DNA of 64,000 nt from DASUPK01 sp963800285 (GCA_963800285.1 CAWDAL010000009.1:104977-168976), one strand, 5' to 3'; positions 1-12,078 are shown, counted from the first letter of the stretch. Program-made: numbers and translations. Notes: generated by a model from the letters alone, not told the origin.

Positions 1-3000
1 AGAGGGCCAGACGATGGTCGAGGTATCGACCGACAAGGTTGACGCCGAGGTCCCCGCCCCGGCCTCCGGAACCGTGACCAAGCTGATGGTCGACGTCGAC
101 GACACCATCGAGGTCGGCAAGCCCATGGCCGAGATCGACACGAATGGCGGTGCGCCGACCGCTCCGGAAAGGGAGGTTGAAGCGCCCGCAGGAGCCGGCG
201 CCGAAACAGCTTCGGGTCAGGATGGCGGCGGCTCCGAGGACGCTTCTTCTGATGGGGAAGCCGGGTCGAATGGCGCCGGAGGGTCCACCACCGCGACCTC
301 CGACGACGCCTCCGTCTCGGCCGGCAAGGCCCTGGAGGGCGGCGGCCTCGAGATCGTCATGCCTGAGATGGGCGAGTCCGTCACCGAGGGCACCGTGCTC
401 GAGTGGCACGTCTCGGAGGGCGATCAGGTTGCGGAGGGCGACACCGTCGTCGAGGTCTCAACGGACAAGGTCGACGCCGAGGTGCCCGCGCCGGCCAGCG
501 GGACCATCACGAAGATCCTGGTCGGCCCCGACGAGACCATCGAGGTCGGCAAGCCGCTCGCCGAGATCACCAAGGGCGATCCGCCCAAGGAGGTTGAAGC
601 GCCCGCAGGAGCCGGCGCCGAAACAGCTTCGGGTCAGGCGAGCGCCGGCTCCGAGGACGCTTCTTCTGATGGCGAAGCCGTCAACCAGGACGCCCGCGCG
701 ACCCCGCTGGCCCGCCGCGCCGCTCAGGCCAACGGCGTCGATCTCGCGGGAGTCAAGGGAAGCGGCCCCGGCGGCAAGATCACCAAGTCGGACGTGCTCT
801 CGGGCGGAGGCGACGGTGCCGCTCCGGCGAAGGCCGCCGAGGGCGAGGCACAGCCTCTTCGCGGCCCGGCCGCCACGCTCGCCAAGGCGATGAACGCGAG
901 CCGCTCGATCCCGACCGCGACCTCGTTCCGCGAGCTCGCCGTCGACACGCTCGACGCCAAGCGCAAGGCGCTCAACTCGATGCTGAAGGAGCGCGGGATG
1001 AAGGTGAGCTTCACGCACCTGATCGCCTGGGCGATCGTCAAGGCGGCCCAGGAGTGGCCGGTGATGGGCCGCGCCTTCGAGGAGCGCGATGGCAAGCCCT
1101 TCGTGATCGAGCCGGGCGGCGTCAACCTCGGCATCGCCGTCGACGTCGAGCGCAAGGGCAAGCGCTCGCTGATGGTCCCCTGCATCAAGGGCGCGGACCG
1201 TCTCGACTTCAAGGGCTTCCACTCCTACTACGAGGAGCTGATCACCAAGACGCGGGAGAACAGCCTCACCGCGGACGACTTCCAGGGCACCAACGTCAGC
1301 CTCACCAACCCGGGCGGGCTCGGCACCGTCGCGTCCGTGCCCCGCCTGCTGGAGGGCCAGGGCACGATCGTCGCGTGCGGCTCGCTCGCCTATCCGGTCG
1401 AGTGGCGCCACGCGCCGCCCGAGAAGATCAAGGCGCTCGGGGTCTCGAAGGTGATGACGATGACCTCGACGTATGACCACCGCGTCATCCAGGGCGCGGA
1501 GTCCGGCTCCTTCCTCCGCCGGATCGAGGAGCTGCTCCAGGGCGAGGATGACTTCTACGAGTCTGTGGCGCGCGACCTCGAGGTCGATCCCGACTCCATC
1601 ACCTCAGCGCATGCGGCCTCGGCATCCGCGCCGCCCCTCGCCGCTCCCGGCGCGCCGGGCGGTGCGGCCGCACCCAGCGTCGCCGGCAAGCCCGACATGG
1701 AACTGCTCCAGGCCGTGCAGGCCGCGACCTCGCTGCTGAAGGGGTACCGGACCCACGGTCACCTGGCGGCGCGGCTCGACCCACTCGGCTCGGAGCCCAA
1801 GGGCGATCCGGCGATCCAGCCCGAGACACTCAACCTGACGCCCGAGCTGATGGCGCAGATCCCGGCGGAGATCCTCCGCATCGGCGTCGAGGGCGAGACG
1901 CTGCTCGAGGTCCTGCCGCGGATGCGCGAGGCCTACTGCGGGACGATCGCGTACCAGATCGAGCATCTCTCCTCGCACCAGCAGCGGATGTGGCTGCGCG
2001 ACATGATCGAGACCGGCTGGCATCGCAAGCCGCTCGAGCCCGAGGAGAAGCAGGGCCTGCTCGACCGGCTGATCCACGTGTTCGGCTTCGAGCGCTATCT
2101 GGAGAAGGCGTACCTGGGCCAGAAGATGTTCTCGGTGGAGGGGCTCGACACCGTCGTGCCGATGCTCGACGAGGTCTTCGAGATGGCCCACACCGAGGGC
2201 GCCCACGACGTGGTCATCGGCATGGCCCACCGCGGCCGGCTCGCCGTGCTCGCCCACAACATCGGCCGCCCGGTCGAGGCGATCCTGGCCGAGTTCGAGG
2301 GCGCCAAGGCGATCGAGGCCGTCAAGTCACTCGCCGCGATCCCGACCGGAGGAACGGGCGACGTCAAGTACCACTACGGCCACGGCGGGGTCTACAAGAC
2401 CCGCGACGACTCCGAGATCGGGGTCCGCCTCTATCCGAACCCGAGCCATCTCGAGTACGTCGACCCGGTGGTCACCGGCGCCGCCCGCGCCTCGCAGACC
2501 AGCCGGCAGAACGGCCGCCTCGAGCATGACCCGATGGCTGCCGTCCCGGTGCTGCTCCACGGCGACGCCGCGTTCCCGGCGCAGGGCGTGGTGGCCGAGA
2601 CCCTGAATCTGCAGTCCCTGAGGGGCTACGCGACCGGCGGGACGATCCACATCATCCAGAACAACCAGATCGGCTTCACCACCGATCCTGAGGAGGGCCG
2701 CTCCACCCCATATGCCGCCGACATGGCGAAGGGCTTCAACGTCCCGATCATCCACGTCAACGCCGACGATCCGGAGGCCTGCTTGGCGGCCGTCCGGCTG
2801 GCGATGGCGTACCGGGAGCGCTGGGGACGCGACGTCGTCATCGACCTGATCGGCTACCGCCGCTTCGGCCACAACGAGACCGACGAGCCCGCCTACACGC
2901 AGCCGCTGATGGCGGCAAAGATCAAGGAGCACCCGCCGGTCAGCCAGCTCTACGCCGAGGAGCTCGTCAAGGAGGGGATGGTCACCCCGGACGAGGTCGA

Positions 3001-4315
3001 GGAGCGAAACAACGAGCGGCAGAAGGCGCTGAGGGCCGCGCACAACGAGCTTCGCCAGAAGATCGAGTCCGGCGACTACGCGGACCCCACCGCCACCGGC
3101 ACCGGGGAGCTCGACCGCACCCGCAGCCCGAGCGTGGAGACCGCGGTCCCCGAGGAGCGGCTCCGCAAGCTGAACGAGGAGCTCCTCCGGGTCCCGGACA
3201 GCTTCACCATCCATCGCAAGCTGCGCAAGCCGCTGTCGCGGCGACTCGACGCGATGAACGACGGTGGGATCGAGTTCGGACACGCGGAGGGGCTCGCCCT
3301 TGCCTCTCTCCTCACCGAGGACGTCCACGTGCGCTTCACCGGTCAGGACACCGAGCGCGGCACCTTCTCCCACCGCCATCTCGTCCTCCACGACGAGAAG
3401 ACCGGGCTGCGCTACGCCCCGATCCAGAACCTGCCCGAGGCCACCGCCCCCCTCGAGCTGCACAACAGCCCACTCTCCGAGTCGGCCTGCCTCGGCTTCG
3501 AGTACGGCTACTCGGCGGCCGCCCCGGACAGCCTGATCCTCTGGGAGGCCCAGTTCGGCGACTTCGGCAACTCGGCGCAGGTGATCATCGACAGCTTCAT
3601 CGTCTCGGCCGAGGCGAAGTGGGGCCAGACCTCACGGCTCACGCTCCTCCTGCCGCACGGCTATGAGGGCGCCGGCCCCGAGCACTCGAGCGCCCGCATC
3701 GAGCGCTTCATCCAGCTGGCCGCCGAGGGCAACATCAGGATCGCCAATCCGTCGACCGCGGCCCAGTACTTCCACCTCCTGCGGCGCCAGGCGCACATCC
3801 AGAAGGCGCGCCCGATGGTCGTCTTCACGCCGAAGGGCCTGCTCCGACTCCCGCGCGCGACCTCGACGCTCGAGGACCTCACCTCGGGGTCCTTCGAGTT
3901 CGTCCTCGACGACCCGCTGGCCCAGGACCGCAAGGACGAGGTCGAGCGGCTCGTCCTCTGCAGCGGCAAGATCTACTACGACATCGACGCCGCCCCCAAG
4001 CGGGAGGAGACCGAGAACGTCGCGATCGCCCGCGCAGAGCTCCTGTATCCCTTCGCCAAGGAGCAGCTCGCGGAGCTGATCGCGAGCTACCCGAGCCTCA
4101 AGGAGATCGTCTGGGTCCAGGAGGAGCCGCGGAACATGGGCGCCTGGTCGGTGATGCAGCGCCGTATGCCCGAGCTGGTCCCCGAGGGCGTCGAGCTCGG
4201 CTACATCGGCCGTCCGCCGCGAGCGAGCCCGGGCGAGGGCTACGCGGTCGCTCACACCAAGGAGCAGGAGCGCATCGTGCTAACGGCCCTGATGGGCCGG
4301 GCGGATCCTGCGTAG
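1..4315 (+). CDS. kgd: Multifunctional 2-oxoglutarate dehydrogenase, fused lipoyl-E2-E1 (5' partial)
   Basis: TCA-cycle enzyme converting 2-oxoglutarate to succinyl-CoA; actinobacteria fuse the E2 and E1 functions in one chain (Kgd/OdhA type). The frame is open at the window edge, so the N-terminus and part of the first lipoyl domain are missing. Visible in order: two lipoyl domains (each with the STDKVDAEVPAP lipoylation loop), a peripheral-subunit-binding domain (starting ATPLARRAAQ), the acyltransferase domain with its DHRVIQGAESG catalytic block, then a complete thiamine-diphosphate E1 (GMAHRGRLAVLAHN, FGHNETDEPAYTQP). Classical OdhA lacks lipoyl domains, so two or more lipoyl units in front of E2-E1 is a distinctive architecture. 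The inter-lipoyl linkers are Ala/Gly/Ser-rich and nearly identical in DNA sequence. No partner gene follows; E3 must be elsewhere. Confidence 0.93.
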   Translation, partial: EGQTMVEVSTDKVDAEVPAPASGTVTKLMVDVDDTIEVGKPMAEIDTNGGAPTAPEREVEAPAGAGAETASGQDGGGSEDASSDGEAGSNGAGGSTTATSDDASVSAGKALEGGGLEIVMPEMGESVTEGTVLEWHVSEGDQVAEGDTVVEVSTDKVDAEVPAPASGTITKILVGPDETIEVGKPLAEITKGDPPKEVEAPAGAGAETASGQASAGSEDASSDGEAVNQDARATPLARRAAQANGVDLAGVKGSGPGGKITKSDVLSGGGDGAAPAKAAEGEAQPLRGPAATLAKAMNASRSIPTATSFRELAVDTLDAKRKALNSMLKERGMKVSFTHLIAWAIVKAAQEWPVMGRAFEERDGKPFVIEPGGVNLGIAVDVERKGKRSLMVPCIKGADRLDFKGFHSYYEELITKTRENSLTADDFQGTNVSLTNPGGLGTVASVPRLLEGQGTIVACGSLAYPVEWRHAPPEKIKALGVSKVMTMTSTYDHRVIQGAESGSFLRRIEELLQGEDDFYESVARDLEVDPDSITSAHAASASAPPLAAPGAPGGAAAPSVAGKPDMELLQAVQAATSLLKGYRTHGHLAARLDPLGSEPKGDPAIQPETLNLTPELMAQIPAEILRIGVEGETLLEVLPRMREAYCGTIAYQIEHLSSHQQRMWLRDMIETGWHRKPLEPEEKQGLLDRLIHVFGFERYLEKAYLGQKMFSVEGLDTVVPMLDEVFEMAHTEGAHDVVIGMAHRGRLAVLAHNIGRPVEAILAEFEGAKAIEAVKSLAAIPTGGTGDVKYHYGHGGVYKTRDDSEIGVRLYPNPSHLEYVDPVVTGAARASQTSRQNGRLEHDPMAAVPVLLHGDAAFPAQGVVAETLNLQSLRGYATGGTIHIIQNNQIGFTTDPEEGRSTPYAADMAKGFNVPIIHVNADDPEACLAAVRLAMAYRERWGRDVVIDLIGYRRFGHNETDEPAYTQPLMAAKIKEHPPVSQLYAEELVKEGMVTPDEVEERNNERQKALRAAHNELRQKIESGDYADPTATGTGELDRTRSPSVETAVPEERLRKLNEELLRVPDSFTIHRKLRKPLSRRLDAMNDGGIEFGHAEGLALASLLTEDVHVRFTGQDTERGTFSHRHLVLHDEKTGLRYAPIQNLPEATAPLELHNSPLSESACLGFEYGYSAAAPDSLILWEAQFGDFGNSAQVIIDSFIVSAEAKWGQTSRLTLLLPHGYEGAGPEHSSARIERFIQLAAEGNIRIANPSTAAQYFHLLRRQAHIQKARPMVVFTPKGLLRLPRATSTLEDLTSGSFEFVLDDPLAQDRKDEVERLVLCSGKIYYDIDAAPKREETENVAIARAELLYPFAKEQLAELIASYPSLKEIVWVQEEPRNMGAWSVMQRRMPELVPEGVELGYIGRPPRASPGEGYAVAHTKEQERIVLTALMGRADPA
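173..677 (+). repeat. Tandem lipoyl-linker repeat inside kgd
   Basis: The stretch 173-221 recurs without a mismatch at 590-638, and 230-255 recurs at 647-672. The flanking lipoyl-encoding DNA differs at many synonymous sites. Linker copies are therefore more alike than the domains they join, which suggests gene conversion or a recent duplication of the linker. The linker ends (about 248-270 and 661-680) also resemble the tail of the dispersed repeat described at 21,835. Confidence 0.75.
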
Positions 4316-4321
4316 GTTCTG

Positions 4322-4419
4322 CCGGGCTTCGCCATGAGGTCGCGGCCACAGGCGGCCGCCCCACATAAGTCGCTACGGGCTTCGCCCTCCGCTCCGAGGT
4401 GGAGCGGCCTGGTGGCCGC
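4322..4419 (-). repeat. Dispersed repeat family 1, copy A
   Basis: About 98 bp that recur in opposite orientation at 21,835-21,935 and 40,240-40,337 with only scattered mismatches. In element orientation it opens with a GCGGCCACCAGGCCGC hairpin, carries a conserved GCGTAGCGACTTATG-like core, closes with GGCGGCCGCCTGTGGCCGC, and ends in a tail like GATGGCGAAGCC. The two ends are inverted versions of each other, so it resembles a MITE or REP-type element. No coding capacity. Confidence 0.85.
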
Positions 4420-4435
4420 TTGGTGCCGGCCTGAG

Positions 4436-4475
4436 TGAACCGCCCGGCCGGCCATCGCCCCGGCCGGACGGTTCA
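4436..4475. terminator. Strong GC hairpin (terminator-like)
   Basis: Arms 4436-4451 and 4460-4475 pair over 16 bp with one mismatch around an 8-nt loop. There is no U-tract, as is common in high-GC actinobacteria. It lies between the convergent kgd gene and the small minus-strand frame ending at 4486, so it could serve both directions. Confidence 0.6.
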
Positions 4476-4485
4476 CGCTGGCGGT

Positions 4486-4638
4486 TCAGACCGGCCCCGT
4501 GAGCGCTGCCCGTCTGATCACGGCCACCGAGAGGGAGCGGCCGCAATCGGGACAGGAGCTGAGTCGAGCCCAGGAGTGGTGTTCTGCGTCGCAGCTCGCG
4601 CACCGATACGAGCGCTGCAACCGCACGAGCCTCCTCAT
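4486..4638 (-). CDS. Small putative zinc-ribbon protein
   Basis: A 50-residue frame with two CxxC knuckles (CASC and CPDC) 12 residues apart, the geometry of a zinc ribbon, preceded by a basic N-terminus. The chosen ATG at 4638 gives the most compact product; an in-frame ATG at 4677 would add 13 residues. No clear ribosome-binding site precedes either start. It fills the otherwise empty stretch between kgd and the membrane protein at 4787. No function can be assigned; it may be spurious. Confidence 0.4.
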   Translation of the reverse strand: MRRLVRLQRSYRCASCDAEHHSWARLSSCPDCGRSLSVAVIRRAALTGPV

Positions 4639-4786
4639 GCTCACGTTGGAACCTTGATCTTCGTGGAATCGCTCCATGGCGGCATCTTGCCGGTCGGCGG
4701 TCGGCAAAACCATGGACCGCCGGTATGAGATCGCGCTGCCGGGATCCGACCAGGTGTCGAGGCCATGCACCCGCTAGTTTCGATGG

Positions 4787-5179
4787 ATGGCCAAGCCTGA
4801 CCGCGCAAATCCCCTGCCCAGGCCGGTTCCGGGCCGACTGTTCCGCTGGGTGAAGATCGCCTCCTGGTTCGAGCTCGGCCTGTTCACCGCGCTGCTCTTC
4901 TTCTGGATCGCGCCGGGCTATCCGTCGGAGACTGCACTCTTCGGCCTGCTCCACGGGATCGGCTATCTGGGCCTCTGCGCGTTGATTCTCTGGGCCATCG
5001 TGCGGCGCGAAGCGCCGTGGCCGTTGCTCGCGGCGACCCTGACGCCGCTCGGCCCGGTCGGCGCGGTGGTCGGAATCGAGCTGATCGAGCGTCGCGGCTG
5101 GGGAATCGAGCCGCCGAGGTTGACACCGCACGACGAAACGGGGAATAATCAAATTAGGCGGGAGGACGTACTAACTTGA
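4787..5179 (+). CDS. DUF3817-like integral membrane protein
   Basis: A 130-residue protein with three hydrophobic segments (about residues 22-42, 50-70 and 78-97). Its layout, a basic N-terminus followed by a helix and then a central LLHGIGYLG segment, resembles the DUF3817 family of small actinobacterial membrane proteins. The C-terminal 30 residues are polar and probably cytoplasmic. The start at 4787 was chosen because a TAGTTT -10-like box lies just upstream, implying a very short leader. Function is unknown; it stands alone between kgd and acnA. Confidence 0.65.
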   Translation: MAKPDRANPLPRPVPGRLFRWVKIASWFELGLFTALLFFWIAPGYPSETALFGLLHGIGYLGLCALILWAIVRREAPWPLLAATLTPLGPVGAVVGIELIERRGWGIEPPRLTPHDETGNNQIRREDVLT

Positions 5180-5186
5180 AAGACTC

Positions 5187-5217
5187 GTTCCCGGGTCAGT
5201 CCCGCCTCCGGGAACGA
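5187..5217 (+). terminator. Hairpin after DUF3817-like gene
   Basis: A perfect 9-bp stem, CGTTCCCGG with CCGGGAACG, around a 13-nt loop just after the stop at 5179. There is no T-run directly behind it. Confidence 0.4.
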
Positions 5218-5251
5218 TCGCGTCGGAAATCCCTCCCTGGCTACCGACGCG

Positions 5252-5318
5252 CAGGCGTGGCGCGGGCCGTGTGGACCCCCTGCCTCCCGCGGCCCCGCCA
5301 CGCCGCTCTTTTCGTGCG
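5252..5318 (+). terminator. Intrinsic terminator with T-run
   Basis: The long stem GGCGTGGCG... with ...CGCCACGCC is followed by GCTCTTTT, one of the few U-tract terminators in this GC-rich window. It lies between the plus-strand gene ending at 5179 and the 3' end of acnA on the other strand. I see no gene in 5180-5366. Confidence 0.6.
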
Positions 5319-5366
5319 CCCAATCAGGGGAAACGCGAGAAGCGGACCGGAGCGTGAGGCTCAGAG

Positions 5367-8174
<2,808 letters not shown>

Positions 8175-8223
8175 ATGGTCAGTATGACCGCTGCCACTCG
8201 CCGCCTAACCGCACGCGCCGGGC

Positions 8224-10518
8224 TCAGTGGTGCTTCTTGTGGTGCTTGTGGTGGTGCTTCTTGTGCTTGAGCTTCACCTTGCTCACCTGCACGGTGTTGC
8301 CGGCGGCGTCGATCGTGGTCACCTTGATTCGGAGCTTCCGGTGGTGCCTCACAGCCGCGAGGCCGTGTTTCGACAGCTTGACCTTGACCGTCTCGCTCTG
8401 ACCTCCGGCGATCGTGACGGTGCGCCGGCCGAGGACCTTCGACTTCTTCTTCTTCTTGTGCTTCTTCGCGGCGCGGCCCTTCTTCTTGCCCTTGCCCTTG
8501 CCATTCCCTGAGCCGAGCAGCTGCACCTGGACCCGGCAGGGGTTGGCGCCGGGAGCGGAGTCGACGGGAACCTTGACCTTCTTGCCCTTGATCTTGACCT
8601 TGCCGCTCCCCAGGGAGGCGCGCAGGTATGACGCGGAGGAGTACTCGGGCGCGATCGCCATCCCGCAGGGAAGGGGCAGCGGCGGCGCGGCGGCGACCTG
8701 GCCGCCCCCCGCACCGGCGCCATCGGCCACCGGTAGCCGCAGATCGAGGTTCGAGACGGTGATGTCGCCCTGGCCGTTGGCCGGGCGCCCGTAGCTGTTG
8801 AGCGTGCCCCCGCCGGCATCCTTCGGCAGCAGCTCCAGTTTCGCGACGTGGCCGGGCGCGAAGGGGTGTCCGCTCGGGTGGAGCTGGAAGACCTGCCGGG
8901 CCGTCCCGACCTGCGGCCGGTAGAGCTGCCGCGCGACGAGCGTCTCGGTGTTGGCGCCGGTATTGACGTCAAGCAGCCGGACCGCGATCTCGGAGTTCGC
9001 CACCGGGTTGGCGATCGTCGCCACGACCATCGGTGAGCCGAGCAGCGTGTAGCCGTCTCCGGCAGCCGGGGGGAGCCTGTAGGTGGCGACGCCGTTCACG
9101 TCATCGCCCGGCGCCGTCTGGCATGCGTTCCCGCCGCTTCCGTTCTGAATCGGATCGAAGGTCGCATCGACGCTGGGTGATCCGCCGCCCGCCGAGATCG
9201 TCTTGCTGCCGCTGTCGAGGAAGCGGACGACGCCGTGCGAGAGCCCCGCCCAGCTGCCCGCCTGATAGGGGCCCCCCGACGCCGCGGACGACGGACAGGT
9301 GAGCGTGTAGGCGGTCGCGCCCTGGAACGGCTGGGGGCCTGTGCCCTTCACGTAGTAGTCGAGCCAGGCGTTGTCCGCGTCGTCGAGCGCGTTGGAGACG
9401 TCCGACTTGTTGAGCGCGCGCGGGTGCCCGAAGTCGCCGAAGAACAGCGAGATCGGCGCGCCCGGGTACTGCGAGCGGATCCGGTTGTAGTAGCCGATCG
9501 CCTCGTCCGGGGGGAAGAGATCGTCGTCGAAACCGTTCGAGATCAGCGTCGGCGCCGGCGACTCGGATTGGTCGATGTAGTAAGCGGAGTGGTGCGCCTT
9601 GATCTCGTCCAGAATCGCCTGCGCGGCCGGATCGCCGTCGTAGGGCTCCCCCTGCTCGATGCGCGTCTTCCACGCCGTCACGTCAGCCGCGAAGTCGTTG
9701 CACGGTGACGGGAAGGGGGCTTGACCGCAGTAGAGGCCGGCACCCAGCGTGACGGTCGCGTACAGACCGTTGTTGAACGACTCCTTCTCGATTCCCATCC
9801 GGCCGGTGTAGGCCGGATCGGCGACGTAGTCGAGCTTGTGCCCGTTGGGGGTGAGCGAGTAGGCCAGGTCGCTCCATGGAATGTCCGGTGCCGCCCCGGC
9901 GATCCGCATCGAAATGCCGTTCACCGGGCTCGTCCAGGGCACCAGGCTGCCGTCGGGCATCATCACACGGTCCTTCAGCGTGGCCAGCTGCAGCGAGAGG
10001 CCACCGCCGTAGGAGCCACCGACCGCTCCGACCCGCTGGCCGTCGGCCACGCCCTCGTCGGCGAGCTCACCGGCGAAGAACTGCGCGTCTCTGATCTCGT
10101 AGCGGTCGTCCATCAGGTGGATGTAGCCGTTGTCGCACGCCGAGCCGCCGGCACCCACCGACGCAGTCGAGCCGCAGGACTCGTGGAACCCCCGGTCGGT
10201 CATGCTGAAGACCGCGTAACCGCGGTCGGTGAACCTCTCCATGTCGGCGAAACTGAGCTTGGAGCCGCCGTAGCCGTGGCCCCAGATGATCAGGGGGAAT
10301 GGCCCGTCGCCCGCCGAGGCGTCCGGGAAGGCGAGATTGACGTCGATCGGCGTCCCGTCCCAGCTCGGTGAGGTGCTGCGCGGGCTCGTGTTGCCGCACT
10401 GGCGCTGATCCCCCACGGCGCTGCAGCTGATCCCCAACGCCGTCGTGATGTCAGCCTGCGCGTTCGACGCAGCCACCAGCGACCCGACGATTGCCGACAC
10501 CAACACGAGCTTCCGCAT
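8224..10518 (-). CDS. Secreted alpha/beta hydrolase (X-Pro dipeptidyl-peptidase/CocE-like) with Lys/His tail
   Basis: A 764-residue exported hydrolase. The start at 10,518 has a good GGAGAGG site and gives an immediate signal peptide (MRKLVLVSAIVGSLVAASN). The nucleophile elbow is GGSYGGGLS (GxSxG) after an oxyanion HGYGGS loop, as in the S15/CocE fold; the second half looks like the beta-rich domain of that family. The last 110 residues are extremely Lys/His-rich (KKHKKKKKSK and KHKKHHHKHHKKHH), a tail that could bind the anionic cell wall or metal. Natural substrate unknown. Another member of the same broad family is at 47,326. Confidence 0.8.
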   Translation of the reverse strand: MRKLVLVSAIVGSLVAASNAQADITTALGISCSAVGDQRQCGNTSPRSTSPSWDGTPIDVNLAFPDASAGDGPFPLIIWGHGYGGSKLSFADMERFTDRGYAVFSMTDRGFHESCGSTASVGAGGSACDNGYIHLMDDRYEIRDAQFFAGELADEGVADGQRVGAVGGSYGGGLSLQLATLKDRVMMPDGSLVPWTSPVNGISMRIAGAAPDIPWSDLAYSLTPNGHKLDYVADPAYTGRMGIEKESFNNGLYATVTLGAGLYCGQAPFPSPCNDFAADVTAWKTRIEQGEPYDGDPAAQAILDEIKAHHSAYYIDQSESPAPTLISNGFDDDLFPPDEAIGYYNRIRSQYPGAPISLFFGDFGHPRALNKSDVSNALDDADNAWLDYYVKGTGPQPFQGATAYTLTCPSSAASGGPYQAGSWAGLSHGVVRFLDSGSKTISAGGGSPSVDATFDPIQNGSGGNACQTAPGDDVNGVATYRLPPAAGDGYTLLGSPMVVATIANPVANSEIAVRLLDVNTGANTETLVARQLYRPQVGTARQVFQLHPSGHPFAPGHVAKLELLPKDAGGGTLNSYGRPANGQGDITVSNLDLRLPVADGAGAGGGQVAAAPPLPLPCGMAIAPEYSSASYLRASLGSGKVKIKGKKVKVPVDSAPGANPCRVQVQLLGSGNGKGKGKKKGRAAKKHKKKKKSKVLGRRTVTIAGGQSETVKVKLSKHGLAAVRHHRKLRIKVTTIDAAGNTVQVSKVKLKHKKHHHKHHKKHH

Positions 10519-10605
10519 TACCTCTCCTGTGCCGCGAAACGACGGTGGCACGTCCCTCGGCGCGCCGCGCGTCCTCAATGACGCGCCCCGAAAGAATAGC
10601 CCGAG

Positions 10606-11412
10606 CTAGCGCTTGTCGGCTTGCCCCGCGGCGAGCTCGGAGGCGATCTGCTCCGCTCCGCCGCGGCGCTGCACCCGGGCGGCGAATTCGGGATGGCGGT
10701 AGCCGATCTCAGCGATGAAGCGCTGCCGCCGCGGCGCCACGGTGATCTCGTTGCGGTTGCGTTCGATCGCCCGCGCGACGGCCTTCGCGACCTTCGCGGG
10801 AGTCGTCGTCCCGATCATCGGCGGCGGCTCGACCTCGGCGTCGGCCCACATGCCCGCTCCGCGCACGAACCCGGGCGAGACGATGGAGACGCCGACGCCA
10901 TGAGGGTGCATGTCCTCCCTGAGCCCGAAGGCGAAGCCCCGAAGCCCGAACTTGGTCGCGCCGTAGAGGGCGGCCCGCGGCGAGCCGACCTTCCCCGAGA
11001 GCGAGGAGATGAAGACGAGGTGGCCCTCCCCCTTCTTGGCGAGCTTTGGCGCGAGGGCGCGGGCCATCAGGATCGGGGACTCGAAGTTGACGCGGATCGC
11101 TCGCTGGACCTCGTCGGAGCTGAAGTCATCCAGCCTGCCGCTCGCCGGCAGGGCGGCGTTGGCGACCAGCCCGTCGATATCGCCGGCGTCCTCGATCAGC
11201 TTCTCGGCAGCGCCGGACTCGGCGAGGTCGGCGACGACCACCTCGTGCCGCTGGGCGCCACCCGGCAGGGACCCGGCGAGCCGCTCGAGCTCCTCCTTGC
11301 GCCGGGAGCTCAGCACGAGCTTGGCGCCGCGGCCCGCGAGCTCCTCGGCGATCGCGCGGCCGATTCCCCCAGTGGCGCCGCTGACCAGCACCCGCTTCCC
11401 CTCGAGATCCAC
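10606..11412 (-). CDS. Short-chain dehydrogenase/reductase
   Basis: A classical 268-residue SDR: the Rossmann TGATGGIG glycine motif at the N-terminus, NAA-type motif (VANAALP), catalytic Ser in FISSLSG and YGATK for the Tyr-Lys pair. The C-terminal stretch has the long basic helix seen in SDRs acting on lipophilic substrates; the substrate is not identifiable. The GTG start at 11,412 follows a TAGGTT box by exactly 6 nt, so the transcript is probably leaderless. It is divergent from the first NlpC/P60 gene. Confidence 0.88.
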   Translation of the reverse strand: MDLEGKRVLVSGATGGIGRAIAEELAGRGAKLVLSSRRKEELERLAGSLPGGAQRHEVVVADLAESGAAEKLIEDAGDIDGLVANAALPASGRLDDFSSDEVQRAIRVNFESPILMARALAPKLAKKGEGHLVFISSLSGKVGSPRAALYGATKFGLRGFAFGLREDMHPHGVGVSIVSPGFVRGAGMWADAEVEPPPMIGTTTPAKVAKAVARAIERNRNEITVAPRRQRFIAEIGYRHPEFAARVQRRGGAEQIASELAAGQADKR

Positions 11413-11437
11413 GCGGTGAACCTACCTGTCCAGCTCT

Positions 11438-11477
11438 GTGAGCGCTCGCTCACAAACGGCCCGCGCTCTGCTACGGT
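11438..11477 (+). promoter_or_regulatory. Promoter of first NlpC/P60 gene with palindrome at -35
   Basis: The inverted repeat GTGAGCGCTCGCTCAC (11,438-11,453) sits 18 nt before a TACGGT -10 box (11,472-11,477). The same arrangement recurs at 12,106-12,144 before the second paralogue. Confidence 0.5.
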
Positions 11478-11499
11478 CATTTGCAGGGAAAAGGAGGGA

Positions 11500-12078
11500 T
11501 TGTCCCTGTCTCGCTCGAGTCGCCGAACGCGCAGGATCGGACTTGCCGTAGCTCTCTTCGCGGTCTCGCTGATCGCCGCGGCGCCGGCGGTCGGCCAAAC
11601 CGAGAGCACGACGACCACCCCGCCGGGTGCCCCGGTGGGAACGACGGGCCCGACCAGCGCGGCGACCATCCTGCCCGGAGGCAAGGCGAGCATCCCCGCG
11701 GGCGCCCCGTACGCGGTGGTGCGCGCGATCCAGGCGGCCAACCGGATTCACAAGAAGACCTACATCTGGGGCGGCGGCCATCGCCGCTTCAAGGCGAAGG
11801 GCTATGACTGCTCCGGCGCGGTCAGCTACGTCCTGCACGCCGCCGGGTTGCTGAGCTCTCCGCTGGTCTCAGGGCAGCTCGCCTGGTGGGGAGTGTCGGG
11901 GCCGGGGAGCTGGATCACGGTCTTCGCCAACAAGACGCACACCTACATGTACATCGCCGGCCTCCGCTACGACACCTCGCCGCGCGGCGAGTCGGTCAAC
12001 CAGGGGCGCGGTCCCCGCTGGCGCTACACGCTGCGAACCGGCACCGGCTTCGCCGTCCGCCACTACGCCGGCCTCTAG
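11500..12078 (+). CDS. Secreted NlpC/P60-like peptidoglycan hydrolase, paralogue 1
   Basis: A 192-residue exported protein: basic N-terminus, hydrophobic signal (IGLAVALFAVSLIAAAPA), Thr/Pro-rich linker, then an NlpC/P60-like domain with catalytic Cys in GYDCSGAVSYVLHAAG and a downstream His in NKTHTYMYIAGLRYD. The family cleaves peptide stems of peptidoglycan. Chosen start is TTG 11,500, directly behind AAGGAGGG; the spacing is very short, so the start is uncertain. Unlike its two downstream paralogues it has no c-di-AMP riboswitch, only a short leader. First of three tandem copies. Confidence 0.82.
   Translation: MSLSRSSRRTRRIGLAVALFAVSLIAAAPAVGQTESTTTTPPGAPVGTTGPTSAATILPGGKASIPAGAPYAVVRAIQAANRIHKKTYIWGGGHRRFKAKGYDCSGAVSYVLHAAGLLSSPLVSGQLAWWGVSGPGSWITVFANKTHTYMYIAGLRYDTSPRGESVNQGRGPRWRYTLRTGTGFAVRHYAGL

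Noticed and set aside
144..893. Alternative-frame protein within kgd
   Set aside because: Arg/Pro/Ser-only composition typical of a shifted GC-rich frame; the other frame encodes recognisable lipoyl and binding domains.
5187..5318. Stable structured RNA between the DUF3817-like gene and acnA
   Set aside because: The two hairpins fit terminators, and no known RNA family signature is visible.
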